Source: an uncultured Eubacteriales bacterium
Lineage (GTDB): Bacteria; Bacillota; Clostridia; Christensenellales; Aristaeellaceae
DNA: 52,256 nt
Assembly (NCBI GenBank): GCA_902764285.1
Contig: CACWVN010000018.1
Span: 1-52,256, forward strand
Reading direction: 5' to 3'
Of this stretch, positions 36,309-45,195 are shown piece after piece. Made by a program: the position numbers and the translations under genes. Position 1 is the first letter of the stretch; each line of letters starts with the position of its first letter. The notes beneath the pieces were generated by a model. It ran no database searches. It was given only the letters and a program-made list of their open reading frames with translations, and was not told the DNA's origin.

Positions 36309-36340
36309 GCTGATTCTGAAAATGAATCAGCACTGTTTTT
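36309..36340 (+). terminator. Terminator following the tRNA remnant
   Basis: An 8-bp stem (36309-36316 with 36324-36331) followed after four bases by TTTTT. Its position suits an original tRNA-gene terminator. Confidence 0.65.
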
Positions 36341-36406
36341 GTATAATAGACGCAATGGCACGATTCGATTCTTTCGGCGTGAAACAGATATAACGGAGGA
36401 CCTGCC

Positions 36407-37025
36407 TTGAAGATCCCCAGCCAGATGCAGCCCATCTATGATGAGATTGCTGGAATGATCGAGGAATACTGTGAATAGTACCTGAATGAGGAATACAGGA
36501 CGCTCTGCCTGCGCCTGTTGGGGAAACTGTGCCGCAAGCATCCGTCTTCGATGCTGAAGGGCAGGTATAATACATGGCGGCAGGATTGTCTACACGATTG
36601 CCTCAAAGAACTTCATCTTTGACAATTCCATGCCGATCCACCGCACGGCCGAAGAATTGAGCCGTCCCTTTGGCATTGCTCCCTCTACGGCGGGCAACAA
36701 AGCCGGCGAGATTCGCGAGCTGATCAGCATGTCGCCGTGGGATACGGAATGGATGCTGCGGGAGCTGATTGAGGACAATCCCGTCGTCTGGATGCTTTCC
36801 GTGGATGGCTTCATTGTTGATGCGCGCGACCTGCCCCTGGAAGTTCAGCAGGAAGCAGCACGCAGGGGGTTGATTCCCTATGTGCCGTCCCCAAAGCCAG
36901 AAAAGCGGCCTTCTGACAATCCTGTCCTTGAGCCCACAAAACGCACTGCATTCGAGGATCAGCACTCAGAGCCTGCGCCTCCTGCTGATTTCTCGGATAT
37001 CTATGAGCGTTTTCGGACGGTCTGA
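36407..37025 (+). pseudogene. DUF6398-family gene broken by a stop and a frameshift
   Basis: Starts with TTG at 36407 behind ACGGAGGA. The first frame reads KIPSQMQPIYDEIAGMIEEY, a typical DUF6398 beginning, and then meets TAG at 36476. Reading through, it continues as YLNEEYRTLCLRLLGKLC and HPSSMLKGRYNTW. A frameshift near 36575-36580 is then needed to reach GRIVYTIASKNFIFDNSMPI and the intact C-terminal frame, with RTAEELSRPFGIAPSTAGNK (to 37025). The C-terminal half looks like a helix-turn-helix-like segment. Two lesions make it a pseudogene unless the sequence has errors. An internal ATG at 36630 could still give a 131-residue fragment. Confidence 0.75.
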
Positions 37026-38034
37026 CCAGTCCTGCACATAGGCTTTCCAAGAATGTTTACGTGCAGTTTTTTTGTTTTGATTCTTAACGTAGTATAAATA
37101 TGAGCATTGAAATCGTTTTCATAGAAATTGAACAGTAAGATTCTTCATCCCTAACCAATCTGTTTCTCACACTCGTTCGGGTTGTCTTTCATCAAATTGT
37201 ACTTTGACATTCGAAAGTAACAGGGAGTGTCTGCAAGTTCAGCAGACACTCCTAGGTTTTCTCAGCTTGAACGCCTTCGTCTGCTCAATGGACAATTCCT
37301 CCATGAGTCACCGAAATTCCTGCTTTGTCAGCAGCTTCAGTTCCTATCTGCTTCGTGGCCATTGTAATCGCTTCTCCGCCAGACGTTCGATCAGCAAAAC
37401 ATATCCTGTGCCATCCAAGTATATTGCCTTGATCTAATGCTATCATTTCTTCTGAGTAGACAATATGTAGTGACCTCATGAATGTACAAACCGGGATTCT
37501 GATGTGTCCATTTTAGTCCTGAATATAAAGTGTTGTCAAGCTTTGTTCTATTCGAGAGAGAAGCTGGAATTACAAGCATTTATGAAGGTGATCTGCCCGA
37601 ATTATTCTATAGTTGTTTACCGTCCATCCTTTGGTTCATCCGCGTTGGCAAGGGAATAATCAAGGGAAGAATGAATCACAAAAAGCAGCAAAGCAGCTCT
37701 GTGATATGTGCGATTATGATCAGCATTAAGTAACGATATACTCGAATAATCAGGTAAGTCCTGAATTATAATGATCTATTAAGTGATTGCCTGAGTGTTA
37801 TCTTATTGCACATCTATGCTTATACATTTATTTGTACTTATATTGGTTTGGAACAATCATTAGGGTATCTGTACATATGAGAAACAGCTTGCGACAGGTG
37901 AAGGGAGGCAGATGTCAAGGGGAAGCAGTAGCGTGGCGAGGGAAAAGGTCAAATTTTCCTGATTGGCAGGCAAATACAGGCATGAAAAGGCTTGTAATTA
38001 TCAAATGTATGGTTTATAATGAACATATGAGTAA
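37026..38034. other. AT-rich gene-poor stretch with fragments
   Basis: About 1 kb with a sudden fall in GC. There is an 11-bp perfect inverted repeat at 37224-37234/37242-37252. On the minus strand, 37285-37579 carries two overlapping short frames which, joined by one frameshift, read LDNTLYSGLKWTHQNPGLYI, then VYSEEMIALDQGNILGWHRI and FADRTSGGEAITMATKQIG. They look like a decayed gene, but I cannot name the family. I see nothing convincing from 37580 to 38034. Confidence 0.4.
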
Positions 38035-38805
38035 ATGAAATATGCAGATATGGGTGTGACGTTTAGGATAGCAAAGGGGTCGGCGTTACCTGACGAAATT
38101 ACACGCTATAAGCCTTGCAAATGTGTCAGAATATGCAACGATCATGATGTATACAGGATTTATAAATATGACGTGGTCAAATTATCAAACAGCAAGTTGA
38201 GCAGCGATTATGGGTACCCGATCTGGAAAATGATACAGGGGAAGTGTTTTATCTCAAATAGACGATATTAGGAGGAATCGGATAAGGGAATCCAGAGAGT
38301 ATATCCGAAGGGATTATAGATGTTACGTATGGATATTATGTACTACTGATACAGTTGATCGGAGAGATACTGTGCAAGTTGAAGGAGTGTTTCTTCCAGA
38401 GCAGGCGGCGTAAGTATTCTAATTGGTGGGGGTGTACACTTTCTACATACGACAGAGGATGATTCTGCACCTGCGATCTATTCCGGCTACAAAGGACGTT
38501 GTGCTATTGAAATCTATTATAACTGCATCAAGGACGACGTGGATTTCAATGATTCAAAGATTCAGGATTAGTATGTGAAGCGCGGATTCGATTTTATCAT
38601 GCTCGTCACAGGATTGATACATTCGAAGCTGCGTGAAGTAGTCAATGGACTCAGAAAACCAAGTATCTCCACTTTTGACATCATTGTCAAAGCATGGCAC
38701 ATAAGAATGGTCATACGAGATGAAACATGGCAGCTTCACAATACCCGTATGAAGGATTTGTTGTTGCTTCAGGATTTAGGTTTCTTCGCAGAGAATATAT
38801 ACTAG
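38035..38805 (+). pseudogene. Decayed IS4-type DDE transposase
   Basis: An N-terminal part (38035-38271) ends in SSDYGYPIWKMIQGKCFISN. After a frameshift comes DVTYGYYVLLIQLIGEILCK (about 38310-38400). The C-terminal part (about 38458-38805) reads YSGYKGRCAIEIYYNCIKDD, then a nonsense TAG at 38569, then KRGFDFIMLVTGLIHSKLRE. The YKGR...E segment corresponds to the Y-(2)-R-(3)-E signature of IS4-group transposases. The central catalytic portion is mostly deleted (about 770 bases remain against roughly 1500). I did not find terminal inverted repeats. Confidence 0.7.
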
Positions 38806-39073
38806 TCCTAACTATATAAGTTGTATCTCAGTTCATACGTATAGAAACATCAATGGTTATGGTAAGAAATATCGACAACATAATCAGTTGAATTGCAACG
38901 AAATACTGTATTTAGCAAAGAACTGAAAAGGCTGATCGTTAGAGGTGCCGGTGCTATACACAGCAGTTTTTGGTTTTTATCTAAATATTTGCAAAAAGCG
39001 CTTTTGTATTGTCTATTCAATAGAAGTTATGTTAAATTTTCTATCGAAATAAACTATAAGGAGATGGGAGAAA

Positions 39074-39748
39074 ATGTGTGAAGCAGGGAACATTTCTATT
39101 TATTATGAAGCAGCTGATATTACTGAAATCTCAGTAGGTTTGAAGCAAGATTGGGGGATTGATTTAGGTGAAATGACAAGAGAAGATGATTACCTCTTAG
39201 GTAAAGTAATATTTGCATTGGAGAGACAAGACGAATATAGGCTAGGAGAGCAGGGTGCGAGAAACATTGATTCAATACTTGACGCTGATGAATATGATAG
39301 ATATGGGATAGGGTTTAACAATGGTAAAATATCGTTAACGCTTAATCTTTCTAAAGCCAATTTAATCTATACACTTTTCTGCATTGGAAAATATATGCAC
39401 GAAAGAGATACTTCCGTATTGATAGAGATGGCAGTAGCATTATGTAAGATCAATATCTATTCAGATCCTGGAAAGCGATGTATATATTGTAAGGCAATTA
39501 AAGAAAGCAAGAATAGTCCATTTAAGAAGCTACAAAAGCAAGATATTGAGCCTTATATTCGTGAGGGAGATAACAGGATTTGTGGAATGTCTGATGCTTT
39601 TCCGATATGCAAATTACATGAAGGTAATAACGGTTGTTTATTGAAGGAAGATGATATAAATCGAATATTAGCTAGTTTGTGTCAAGACAAAGCTATGCGC
39701 GAAATAGAAAATGAACAATATCAAGTAATAGTAACTTGGTCCAAATAA
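39074..39748 (+). CDS. Unknown protein, first gene of an AT-rich cassette
   Basis: 224 residues, about 36% GC DNA, unlike the core genome. AAGGAG lies 11 bases before the ATG. Not recognised. The C-terminal half has a cysteine cluster: RCIYCKAI, RICGMSD, PICKLHEG, NGCLL, which could bind a metal, followed by a helical ending. No signal peptide or TM segment. It lies 57 bases upstream of the putative cysteine-peptidase-like gene. The preceding 38806-39073 gap is AT-rich with no gene and presumably holds the promoter. Confidence 0.65.
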   Translation: MCEAGNISIYYEAADITEISVGLKQDWGIDLGEMTREDDYLLGKVIFALERQDEYRLGEQGARNIDSILDADEYDRYGIGFNNGKISLTLNLSKANLIYTLFCIGKYMHERDTSVLIEMAVALCKINIYSDPGKRCIYCKAIKESKNSPFKKLQKQDIEPYIREGDNRICGMSDAFPICKLHEGNNGCLLKEDDINRILASLCQDKAMREIENEQYQVIVTWSK

Positions 39749-39805
39749 AATAGTTGACGATACAAAATGAAAAATCCAGAGAATTACTGAAAGGTTGTAA
39801 TATCG

Positions 39806-41467
39806 ATGTATACATCTGACAATAGATCTGCTGTATATCTAATTGATGCAGAGGATAAAATTGAAAACTTTGTATCCATGGTATTTTCTGAGCTTAGAGA
39901 TCCAGATGATCCTTCTTTTAGAATGCTACGATCGATTCTCTCAACAATCGCTAATAATGTTGAAGAGGCCATTACTATAGTTATTGAAGCTGAGTACGTT
40001 GATAGAATATACAGAGATTGCTATTATAATCATCTATCAAGCAAACGTACTGAAGTCAGTAGATTTTGTAAAAGATTATTCTTATTCGATGGTGATTATT
40101 TCGATATCCTTGACAATAGGGAGTTTTCGGAAGAAGTCGGGGCTAATATCATTGGTACGATTGTTGTTAAACCAATAGAGGTAGGCGCTATAGGGCGCAC
40201 TTTAGTAAGGCCGAAATACTTATTAGATTCTAAACAATATTTATGCCGTACAACGAATTATAAAGCGACATTATATGGGCATAAAATGTTATTTCGCGCT
40301 TTCCCTTTCAGTATGCAAGATGGTGAGACTCTCACATGTGCCGAAATCACAATTTTGAACTTGCTAGACTATTATAGCAATCACTTTAATGACTACAAAT
40401 TTGCTTTACCAAGTGATATAACAAAGGTAATGAATCAAAATGGACATGAAAGAGCATTACCGGCACATGGCATGAGTTTCCCGATGATTTCAAAAACACT
40501 ATTTGCGTTCGGATTCTTTCCAAGATTATACTTTTCAACAAATGAGCTCTCTCCATTTCAATTGAAACGGTTGCTGCATTATTATGTAGAATCAGGTATA
40601 CCCGTCGCTGTTGGAATAGAAAATGAAAACGGGGATTTACACTCTGTTTTAGTAATTGGTTTCAAAAAATACGAGAGAAGTTGGGAGAGAATAATAAATG
40701 AAAACAACGTCGTGCTTCAAAGCGAGAAGCTTGGAAAAACGTCTGAGAATAGTAGGCGTTTTTACATGTACGATGTTGCAGACTCATGCACCGAATATGT
40801 AATGATAGATGATCATATACGGCCGTATTCATGCTACAATTACATAAAGCAGAATGGGAAATATTTACTGAATAATTCAAAAGTTAGATGTATTGCTGTA
40901 CCATTATATAAAAGAATGTATTTGGAAGCATTAGATGCCAGATCAATTGCTAAAGTATTTCTATCTGACAGCGCACCTAAACTTATAAGTATATATAAAC
41001 GTGCCAGACCCCCCATAGAAGGTGACAAAGAAATCGGCACTAAAGAAAATCCATTAATTATTCGACTATTCTTAGCATCGTCTAGTACCTATTTGGAAGA
41101 TAGATGGGGCCAAGGTATCGATAATGATGTTCTTAAAAACATTTGGCTTAATGCCTCATTTTCACATTTTTTGTGGATTTGCGAACTGTATGATAAAGCC
41201 AGTTTAGAAAGAGGAAAAACAATTGGCGAATTAGTGCTTGATGCAACCGCTAGTGAGGTAGATAAAAGCTCAAGTATTATATTATTTCGTTTTTTTGATA
41301 GGATTTCTGTCCGCAATAGATGGGGTGAAATGAATAGTACAATATGGGCAGAAAGCAACGAAATAAATCAAGAATCAGTAGACTCTAGTCCACAGGATAT
41401 GATTATGCATGGTGTTGAACAAGGAATGGAAATCAGTATGTTCTCGAGCGTTTTTGTTAATTGTTAA
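39806..41467 (+). CDS. Unknown 553-aa protein with papain-like Cys-His-Asp landmarks
   Basis: Cytoplasmic, no signal or TM. N-terminal region (1-150) includes EYVDRIYRDCYYNHLSSKR and a segment IGTIVVKPIEVGAIGRTLVR. Then GETLTCAEITILNLLDYYSN, with Cys178 at the head of a helix as in C39/papain-like enzymes. Next come IPVAVGIENENGDLHSVLVI with His279 at a strand start, and YVMIDDHIRPY with Asp335/336. The order Cys-His-Asp and the local patterns fit a papain-like fold, but this is by eye only. The C-terminal 170 residues are of unknown type. Low-GC DNA; it sits between a tRNA scar and an IS66 element. Confidence 0.68.
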   Translation: MYTSDNRSAVYLIDAEDKIENFVSMVFSELRDPDDPSFRMLRSILSTIANNVEEAITIVIEAEYVDRIYRDCYYNHLSSKRTEVSRFCKRLFLFDGDYFDILDNREFSEEVGANIIGTIVVKPIEVGAIGRTLVRPKYLLDSKQYLCRTTNYKATLYGHKMLFRAFPFSMQDGETLTCAEITILNLLDYYSNHFNDYKFALPSDITKVMNQNGHERALPAHGMSFPMISKTLFAFGFFPRLYFSTNELSPFQLKRLLHYYVESGIPVAVGIENENGDLHSVLVIGFKKYERSWERIINENNVVLQSEKLGKTSENSRRFYMYDVADSCTEYVMIDDHIRPYSCYNYIKQNGKYLLNNSKVRCIAVPLYKRMYLEALDARSIAKVFLSDSAPKLISIYKRARPPIEGDKEIGTKENPLIIRLFLASSSTYLEDRWGQGIDNDVLKNIWLNASFSHFLWICELYDKASLERGKTIGELVLDATASEVDKSSSIILFRFFDRISVRNRWGEMNSTIWAESNEINQESVDSSPQDMIMHGVEQGMEISMFSSVFVNC

Positions 41468-41552
41468 CATAGTAGCCGCTTTTTGGTCGTTGACAATACG
41501 GCAAAACCGTAATAATCTTATAGTATTGGAAGTTGCTTTGGAGGGGTTTTTT

Positions 41553-41744
41553 GTGAAAAAGCATTCAGATGGAAAAATTAAGTTCTCTTCTTTGACAAAA
41601 GAAGTTAGCGTTAAAGTGTGTGAGGTAATAACTCGCAAAGAACTTCAGGAGATGGATATTCGTATTGCTGAGAATATCCGGCAAAATGCTCTTGCTCGTA
41701 AGAAAGGTTATGAGGCTGCCGAGCATTTATATACTGGAGGTTAG
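41553..41744 (+). CDS. Small protein of unknown function, third gene of the cassette
   Basis: 63 residues from a GTG at 41553, with GGAGGGG seven bases upstream; the open frame reaches back to 41409 within the previous gene. Lysine-rich, with a helical middle (RKELQEMDIRIAENIRQNAL) and a C-terminus EAAEHLYTGG. The size and charge would suit a small accessory or antidote protein, but nothing in it proves that. It is 85 bases after the 553-residue protein. Confidence 0.5.
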   Translation: MKKHSDGKIKFSSLTKEVSVKVCEVITRKELQEMDIRIAENIRQNALARKKGYEAAEHLYTGG

Positions 41745-41835
41745 ATGTTATTTTTGCAATGTTTGAACATGATGTGTTATACACATAGACGATTTATATG
41801 CCAGATAATACAAGCAATTGGGTAACATAAAACGT

Positions 41836-41888
41836 CAAGTACCTAATCACGGTCACCAGCTTTGCTGATGGCCGTGATTAGGTACTTG
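41836..41888. repeat. 17-bp perfect palindrome at the IS66 left end
   Basis: 41836-41852 pairs perfectly with 41872-41888 around a 19-base loop. It begins inside the left terminal repeat, so the repeat core occurs twice, in opposite directions. It may stop outside transcription from entering the element. Confidence 0.75.
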
Positions 41889-41938
41889 TACAGTAATTTT
41901 AGTATCAACGATTGGAACTTCCTCATTCATCGAAAGCG

Positions 41939-43642
41939 TCAAATATAGCCACGTTGACACTGAGCCCTGACAACCTCATTCCAAGGCATAAGGCTCTCAA
42001 TGAAATCATCTGAGAGATTGCCTTCGGCAACCGGTATTTTCCGAAATACATAATTCAAGTATTTCAGCACATCGAGACCGTTGGCCTTGGCAGTCTCAAC
42101 CAGGCTGTAAGCATCCGCCGCAGCAACAGCGCCGTCATTGGATTTGCAGAAGAGCCAATTCTTCCTGCCAATCACAAACGGTCGGATCGCGTTTTCGGCG
42201 GCGTTATTGGAGATAGGAATGCGACCATCATCCAGAAAACGCAGGAGCTCTGATTTCTGGTTTCGGGCATAGGTAATGGCTTCTTTCTGGCCTTTGTATG
42301 CTGGATCACACGCTTCGAGCCAGGTATAGAATTCCTCAACAATGGGAAGCGACTCCTTACGACGCACCCGCAGTCGCTCTTCCGGGTCAACATTTTCAAG
42401 CCTCTCCTCAATTCGGAAAAGCCGGTCACAATATCTCACACCCTCTCTTCCGAGGCTGAGAAGATCCATGTTGTGATTCAAAATGGAGTCATAGAACTTT
42501 CGTCGCAAATGAGCCCAGCAGCCACAGCGAATCGCGCCTCTGCCGAGGTCATTGTAGCCGGAATACCCATCGCAGATGAAGTAGTGGTTATATCCGGCCA
42601 GAATCCCTGTGGGAACCTTCCCTGCTCTGGATGGACGGTAGTTGAACACCACCAGCTGCTTTGATTCGTATTCTCCGGATCGAACCACCCACATATGGCA
42701 CTTCCTGGGATTGCCGTTTTCGGTTTTCTCATCAAGTACCTTCACAGGCGTTTCGTCGCAGTTCACGACATTCGATTCGGCCTTCACGGTTTTCAGCATG
42801 TAGGCCGTGAGAGGCTGCATATAGTCCTTGTCGGCCCGGAGAATCCAGTTGCTCATGGTCTGCCTGGAAAGGGGAAACCCTAGTCGTTCCCATTCTTTTT
42901 CCTGGCGGTATTCCGGAAGTCCCAGCTCGAACTTTTCGTAGAGTATCTGTGATAAAACAGAGCTGCTTGCCTTGCTTCCCTTTATGAAGGGGTGCCGGTA
43001 TTCCTCCGGTAGACTGCCGGTAATGATGACTGTCCTGGGTTTATCTGCGCAGGTCTTACAGGCATCAGTTCCGGCATGCGGACAATCCTCACATGCACCA
43101 GTGCCTTCTTCGCAAGCGTGGCAGGCATATTTCTCCACATAATGATCATGCCGGTCGACATGGGCGGGAACCCGTACATATTCAGTATAAACGAGCTCCT
43201 TGCCAATGTACTCCAGCTCTTCATTCCCGCAGCGTGGACAGGAAAGCTGCTCCTGCGGAATCTTGTGCTCATGGACAACAATGGGAAGGTCGGCAATAAT
43301 CTCTTCCTGGGTACGCTTTTTCTTCCGCTTGTGACCAGAGACTTCAACGGTCTCGGGTTCAACAGGCCGGGAAATGGAGGCTGGTTCTTCCTGGCTGAAA
43401 ATGCTCAGCTGTACCGCTCCGTCCTCCATGGCAGGTATACGAATCTTCTCGCTCTTCTTGCCAAAGTAGAGCCGCTGAAGATTCTGGAGCATCTGCATGA
43501 TATCCGCAACACGGGTTTCCAACTGAGCAATGCGTTCATCCCGCTGTCCCAGCTCTTGCTGTTTTTGTGCTGTGTCCTGCTCCAGGGAGGTGATGTACTC
43601 AGCAACATCCGGGCGTATTCCGGTGAAATCCGGCCGCGTCAT
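41939..43642 (-). CDS. tnpC: IS66 transposase TnpC
   Basis: 567 residues. N-terminal coiled coil and LZ_Tnp_IS66 region (LQRLYFGKKSEKI), the zinc-binding domain LSCPRCGNEELEYIGKELVY with an unusually Cys-rich insert (ACHACEEGTGACEDCPHAGT), and the DDE domain with NCDETPVKVL, FICDGYSGYN and SNNAAENAIRPFVIGRKNWL. The C-terminal IS66_C part ends at WNEVVR. The start is at 43642, behind AGGAGG; the frame is open further upstream without a site. It appears intact. Confidence 0.93.
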   Translation of the reverse strand: MTRPDFTGIRPDVAEYITSLEQDTAQKQQELGQRDERIAQLETRVADIMQMLQNLQRLYFGKKSEKIRIPAMEDGAVQLSIFSQEEPASISRPVEPETVEVSGHKRKKKRTQEEIIADLPIVVHEHKIPQEQLSCPRCGNEELEYIGKELVYTEYVRVPAHVDRHDHYVEKYACHACEEGTGACEDCPHAGTDACKTCADKPRTVIITGSLPEEYRHPFIKGSKASSSVLSQILYEKFELGLPEYRQEKEWERLGFPLSRQTMSNWILRADKDYMQPLTAYMLKTVKAESNVVNCDETPVKVLDEKTENGNPRKCHMWVVRSGEYESKQLVVFNYRPSRAGKVPTGILAGYNHYFICDGYSGYNDLGRGAIRCGCWAHLRRKFYDSILNHNMDLLSLGREGVRYCDRLFRIEERLENVDPEERLRVRRKESLPIVEEFYTWLEACDPAYKGQKEAITYARNQKSELLRFLDDGRIPISNNAAENAIRPFVIGRKNWLFCKSNDGAVAAADAYSLVETAKANGLDVLKYLNYVFRKIPVAEGNLSDDFIESLMPWNEVVRAQCQRGYI

Positions 43643-43739
43643 ACCAGCACCTCCTGTCGAATTCATTACTGTATATATTCGACACGAATGCTGAAACTCC
43701 TTTTGGTTTTTCAAGAAAACTCCTTATTTTCCAAGGACT

Positions 43740-44087
43740 TTACACCAAGTCTTTTGGCAAAGGAAACCGCTTCTGTTCAATTGCCAGACCTTCCAAAAGA
43801 CGATGATACTGCGGCCCGGTCAGCGCCAGAACCTCTCTTGCATTGCGCGGCCATTGGTAGCGGAAACCAATAAGTACCTTGTACAGCATAAGGAAACCGT
43901 CGCCCTCCCAGATGAGGGCCTTCATGCGATCCGCACGCTTCCCGCAGAAGAGAAACATGCTGTGCTCGTCAGGACGCATTTCAAATTGCTGAACGATGAT
44001 GGTTGAAAGCCCGGCGATTGATTTCCGCATGTCAGTATAGCCGCAGACAATGTAGATGTTGTCAACTTTGACCTCAGCGAGAACCAT
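43740..44087 (-). CDS. tnpB: IS66 accessory protein TnpB
   Basis: 115 residues with the family signature: YIVCGYTDMRKSIAGLSTII, FLFCGKRADRMKALIWEGDG and FPLP near the end. Start at 44087 behind GGAGGCGG, overlapping the tnpA end by 14 bases. It lies 97 bases upstream of tnpC. TnpB proteins are required for IS66 transposition; the mechanism is not clear. Confidence 0.93.
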   Translation of the reverse strand: MVLAEVKVDNIYIVCGYTDMRKSIAGLSTIIVQQFEMRPDEHSMFLFCGKRADRMKALIWEGDGFLMLYKVLIGFRYQWPRNAREVLALTGPQYHRLLEGLAIEQKRFPLPKDLV

Positions 44088-44469
44088 GGCTCGCCGCCTC
44101 CAGGAGTTTTGCAAGGAAGGAAGCCGGAATGGTCTCCGGTACAGAGAAATGCATCCCATTCACGCTGAAGCTGATCATGGAGGCGTTCGCCTGGCCCATT
44201 CCCGGAAACCGCAGCTTCACGATCTGGGGGCGATTGCTTTGCTGCTCCACAGATGATGCGGCCGCCACACTGAAACTGCCTTCCGGCAACGCCGGAACCT
44301 CGGCCTGTGCCGCAATGATTGCACGAATTCGACGCTGGAAATAATAAAACTGCTTTTCGTCAATTTCGTTTTGCTGGCAGTAGTCCCGTTTGGACAGGCC
44401 ACTCTTACTCCAATCCTGAATGACTTGTACCCAACGCTGGTACCTGATTTCAGCAGTCTTGGCGTCCAT
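44074..44469 (-). CDS. tnpA: IS66 accessory protein TnpA
   Basis: 131 residues. The N-terminus is a helix-turn-helix-like region (WVQVIQDWSKSGLSKRDYCQ, then EKQFYYFQRRI) typical of IS66 Orf1. The C-terminus has FSVNGMHFSVPETIPASFLA. GGGAGG lies ten bases upstream of the ATG. The gene overlaps tnpB. Confidence 0.88.
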   Translation of the reverse strand: MDAKTAEIRYQRWVQVIQDWSKSGLSKRDYCQQNEIDEKQFYYFQRRIRAIIAAQAEVPALPEGSFSVAAASSVEQQSNRPQIVKLRFPGMGQANASMISFSVNGMHFSVPETIPASFLAKLLEAASHGSR

Positions 44470-44606
44470 GATAGCTTCCCTCCCAGTTAGTATTGTTTAG
44501 TTCTTTCGTGACCGTTCTCGTGGTGAAAAAACTAAACTTTCTCTAATCCTAGGGAGTTAGCATACCATGTTAGCATACTTTAGTACATACGCCCAGATAC
44601 TTGACG

Positions 44607-44938
44607 CTTGAGTATCCCGCACCAGAACGTGCATCTCGACCGGACGAATTGTGCACTGTGACCGCTGCCGTTGTGCAGTACATACTCCGCTATTGCATAC
44701 TATGTTTTTGCACCTTTGGCGCACCGGGCTCTGCCCGGACCCGGAGTTTATCGCTTTGGGTTTTCCAGGAAGGCGGGCGCGCTGACGCGCAAGGGAAACG
44801 CGGCGCAACGCGTAAACCTTCCCGCCAAGCCTCGCATCGGCGCTCGTGACGCTTTCCAACATTGTATTATCCTTTGCCTGGGGTCACAAAGCCTTCATGG
44901 GAAATACCTCTTCATCGCTTTTCAATATTCAACGACGC
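44607..44938. other. Non-coding stretch beside the IS66 element
   Basis: No credible gene. It contains a GC-rich patch (44720-44850) with short inverted pieces such as gggctctgcccggacc, in otherwise AT-richer DNA. It is probably debris of mobile elements. Confidence 0.4.
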
Positions 44939-45048
44939 GGTGACACTGCTCAATCTAGCCGGTGACACTGCTCAATCTCGCCGGTGACGGTGCTCAATCT
45001 CAGCGGAATCGGTGCTCAATTTTGCCGGTTTTGGTGCACTGAGGCAGC
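44939..45048 (+). repeat. Five 22-bp tandem repeats, IS21-end-like
   Basis: Copies start at 44939, 44961, 44983, 45005 and 45027, an exact 22-base period. The first two are nearly identical (cggtgacactgctcaatc) and the rest increasingly diverged, but keep ggtgctca or ggtgca. Multiple short direct repeats of this length near an end are typical of IS21-family elements, where they bind the transposase. No IS21 genes are present here, so it may be an orphan end. Confidence 0.65.
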
Positions 45049-45074
45049 GGTATATTCAACGCTTACCATGAAAG

Positions 45075-45114
45075 CGGCACAGGGTGCCATTAGGATTGGC
45101 GATTCCCTGTGCCG
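45075..45114. repeat. 10-bp inverted repeat after the caspase-like gene
   Basis: cggcacaggg (45075-45084) pairs perfectly with ccctgtgccg (45105-45114), with a 20-base loop. It is 80 bases past the stop of the minus-strand gene and could weakly terminate it; there is no U-tract. Confidence 0.5.
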
Positions 45115-45195
45115 TTGTGCTGCTTACCTATGTTCAGCGAATTTGAATAATGGATACTTGCTAAAGATTCGTTCTTGTCTAAGTATGACGCCTTC

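Larger units (their letters stand above)
41833..44606 (-). mobile_element. IS66-family insertion sequence, complete gene set
   Basis: About 2.8 kb with tnpA-tnpB-tnpC in the usual order on the minus strand. Probable terminal repeats are CGTCAAGTACCT at 41833-41844 and, on the minus strand, CGTCAAGTATCT at 44606-44595 (11 of 12 identical). I see no 8-bp target duplication next to these, so the exact ends may differ by a few bases, or the flanks have changed. Confidence 0.75.

Noticed and set aside
44939..45048. CRISPR array
   Set aside because: The 22-base units are directly adjacent without unique spacers, they decay steadily, and no cas genes are present.
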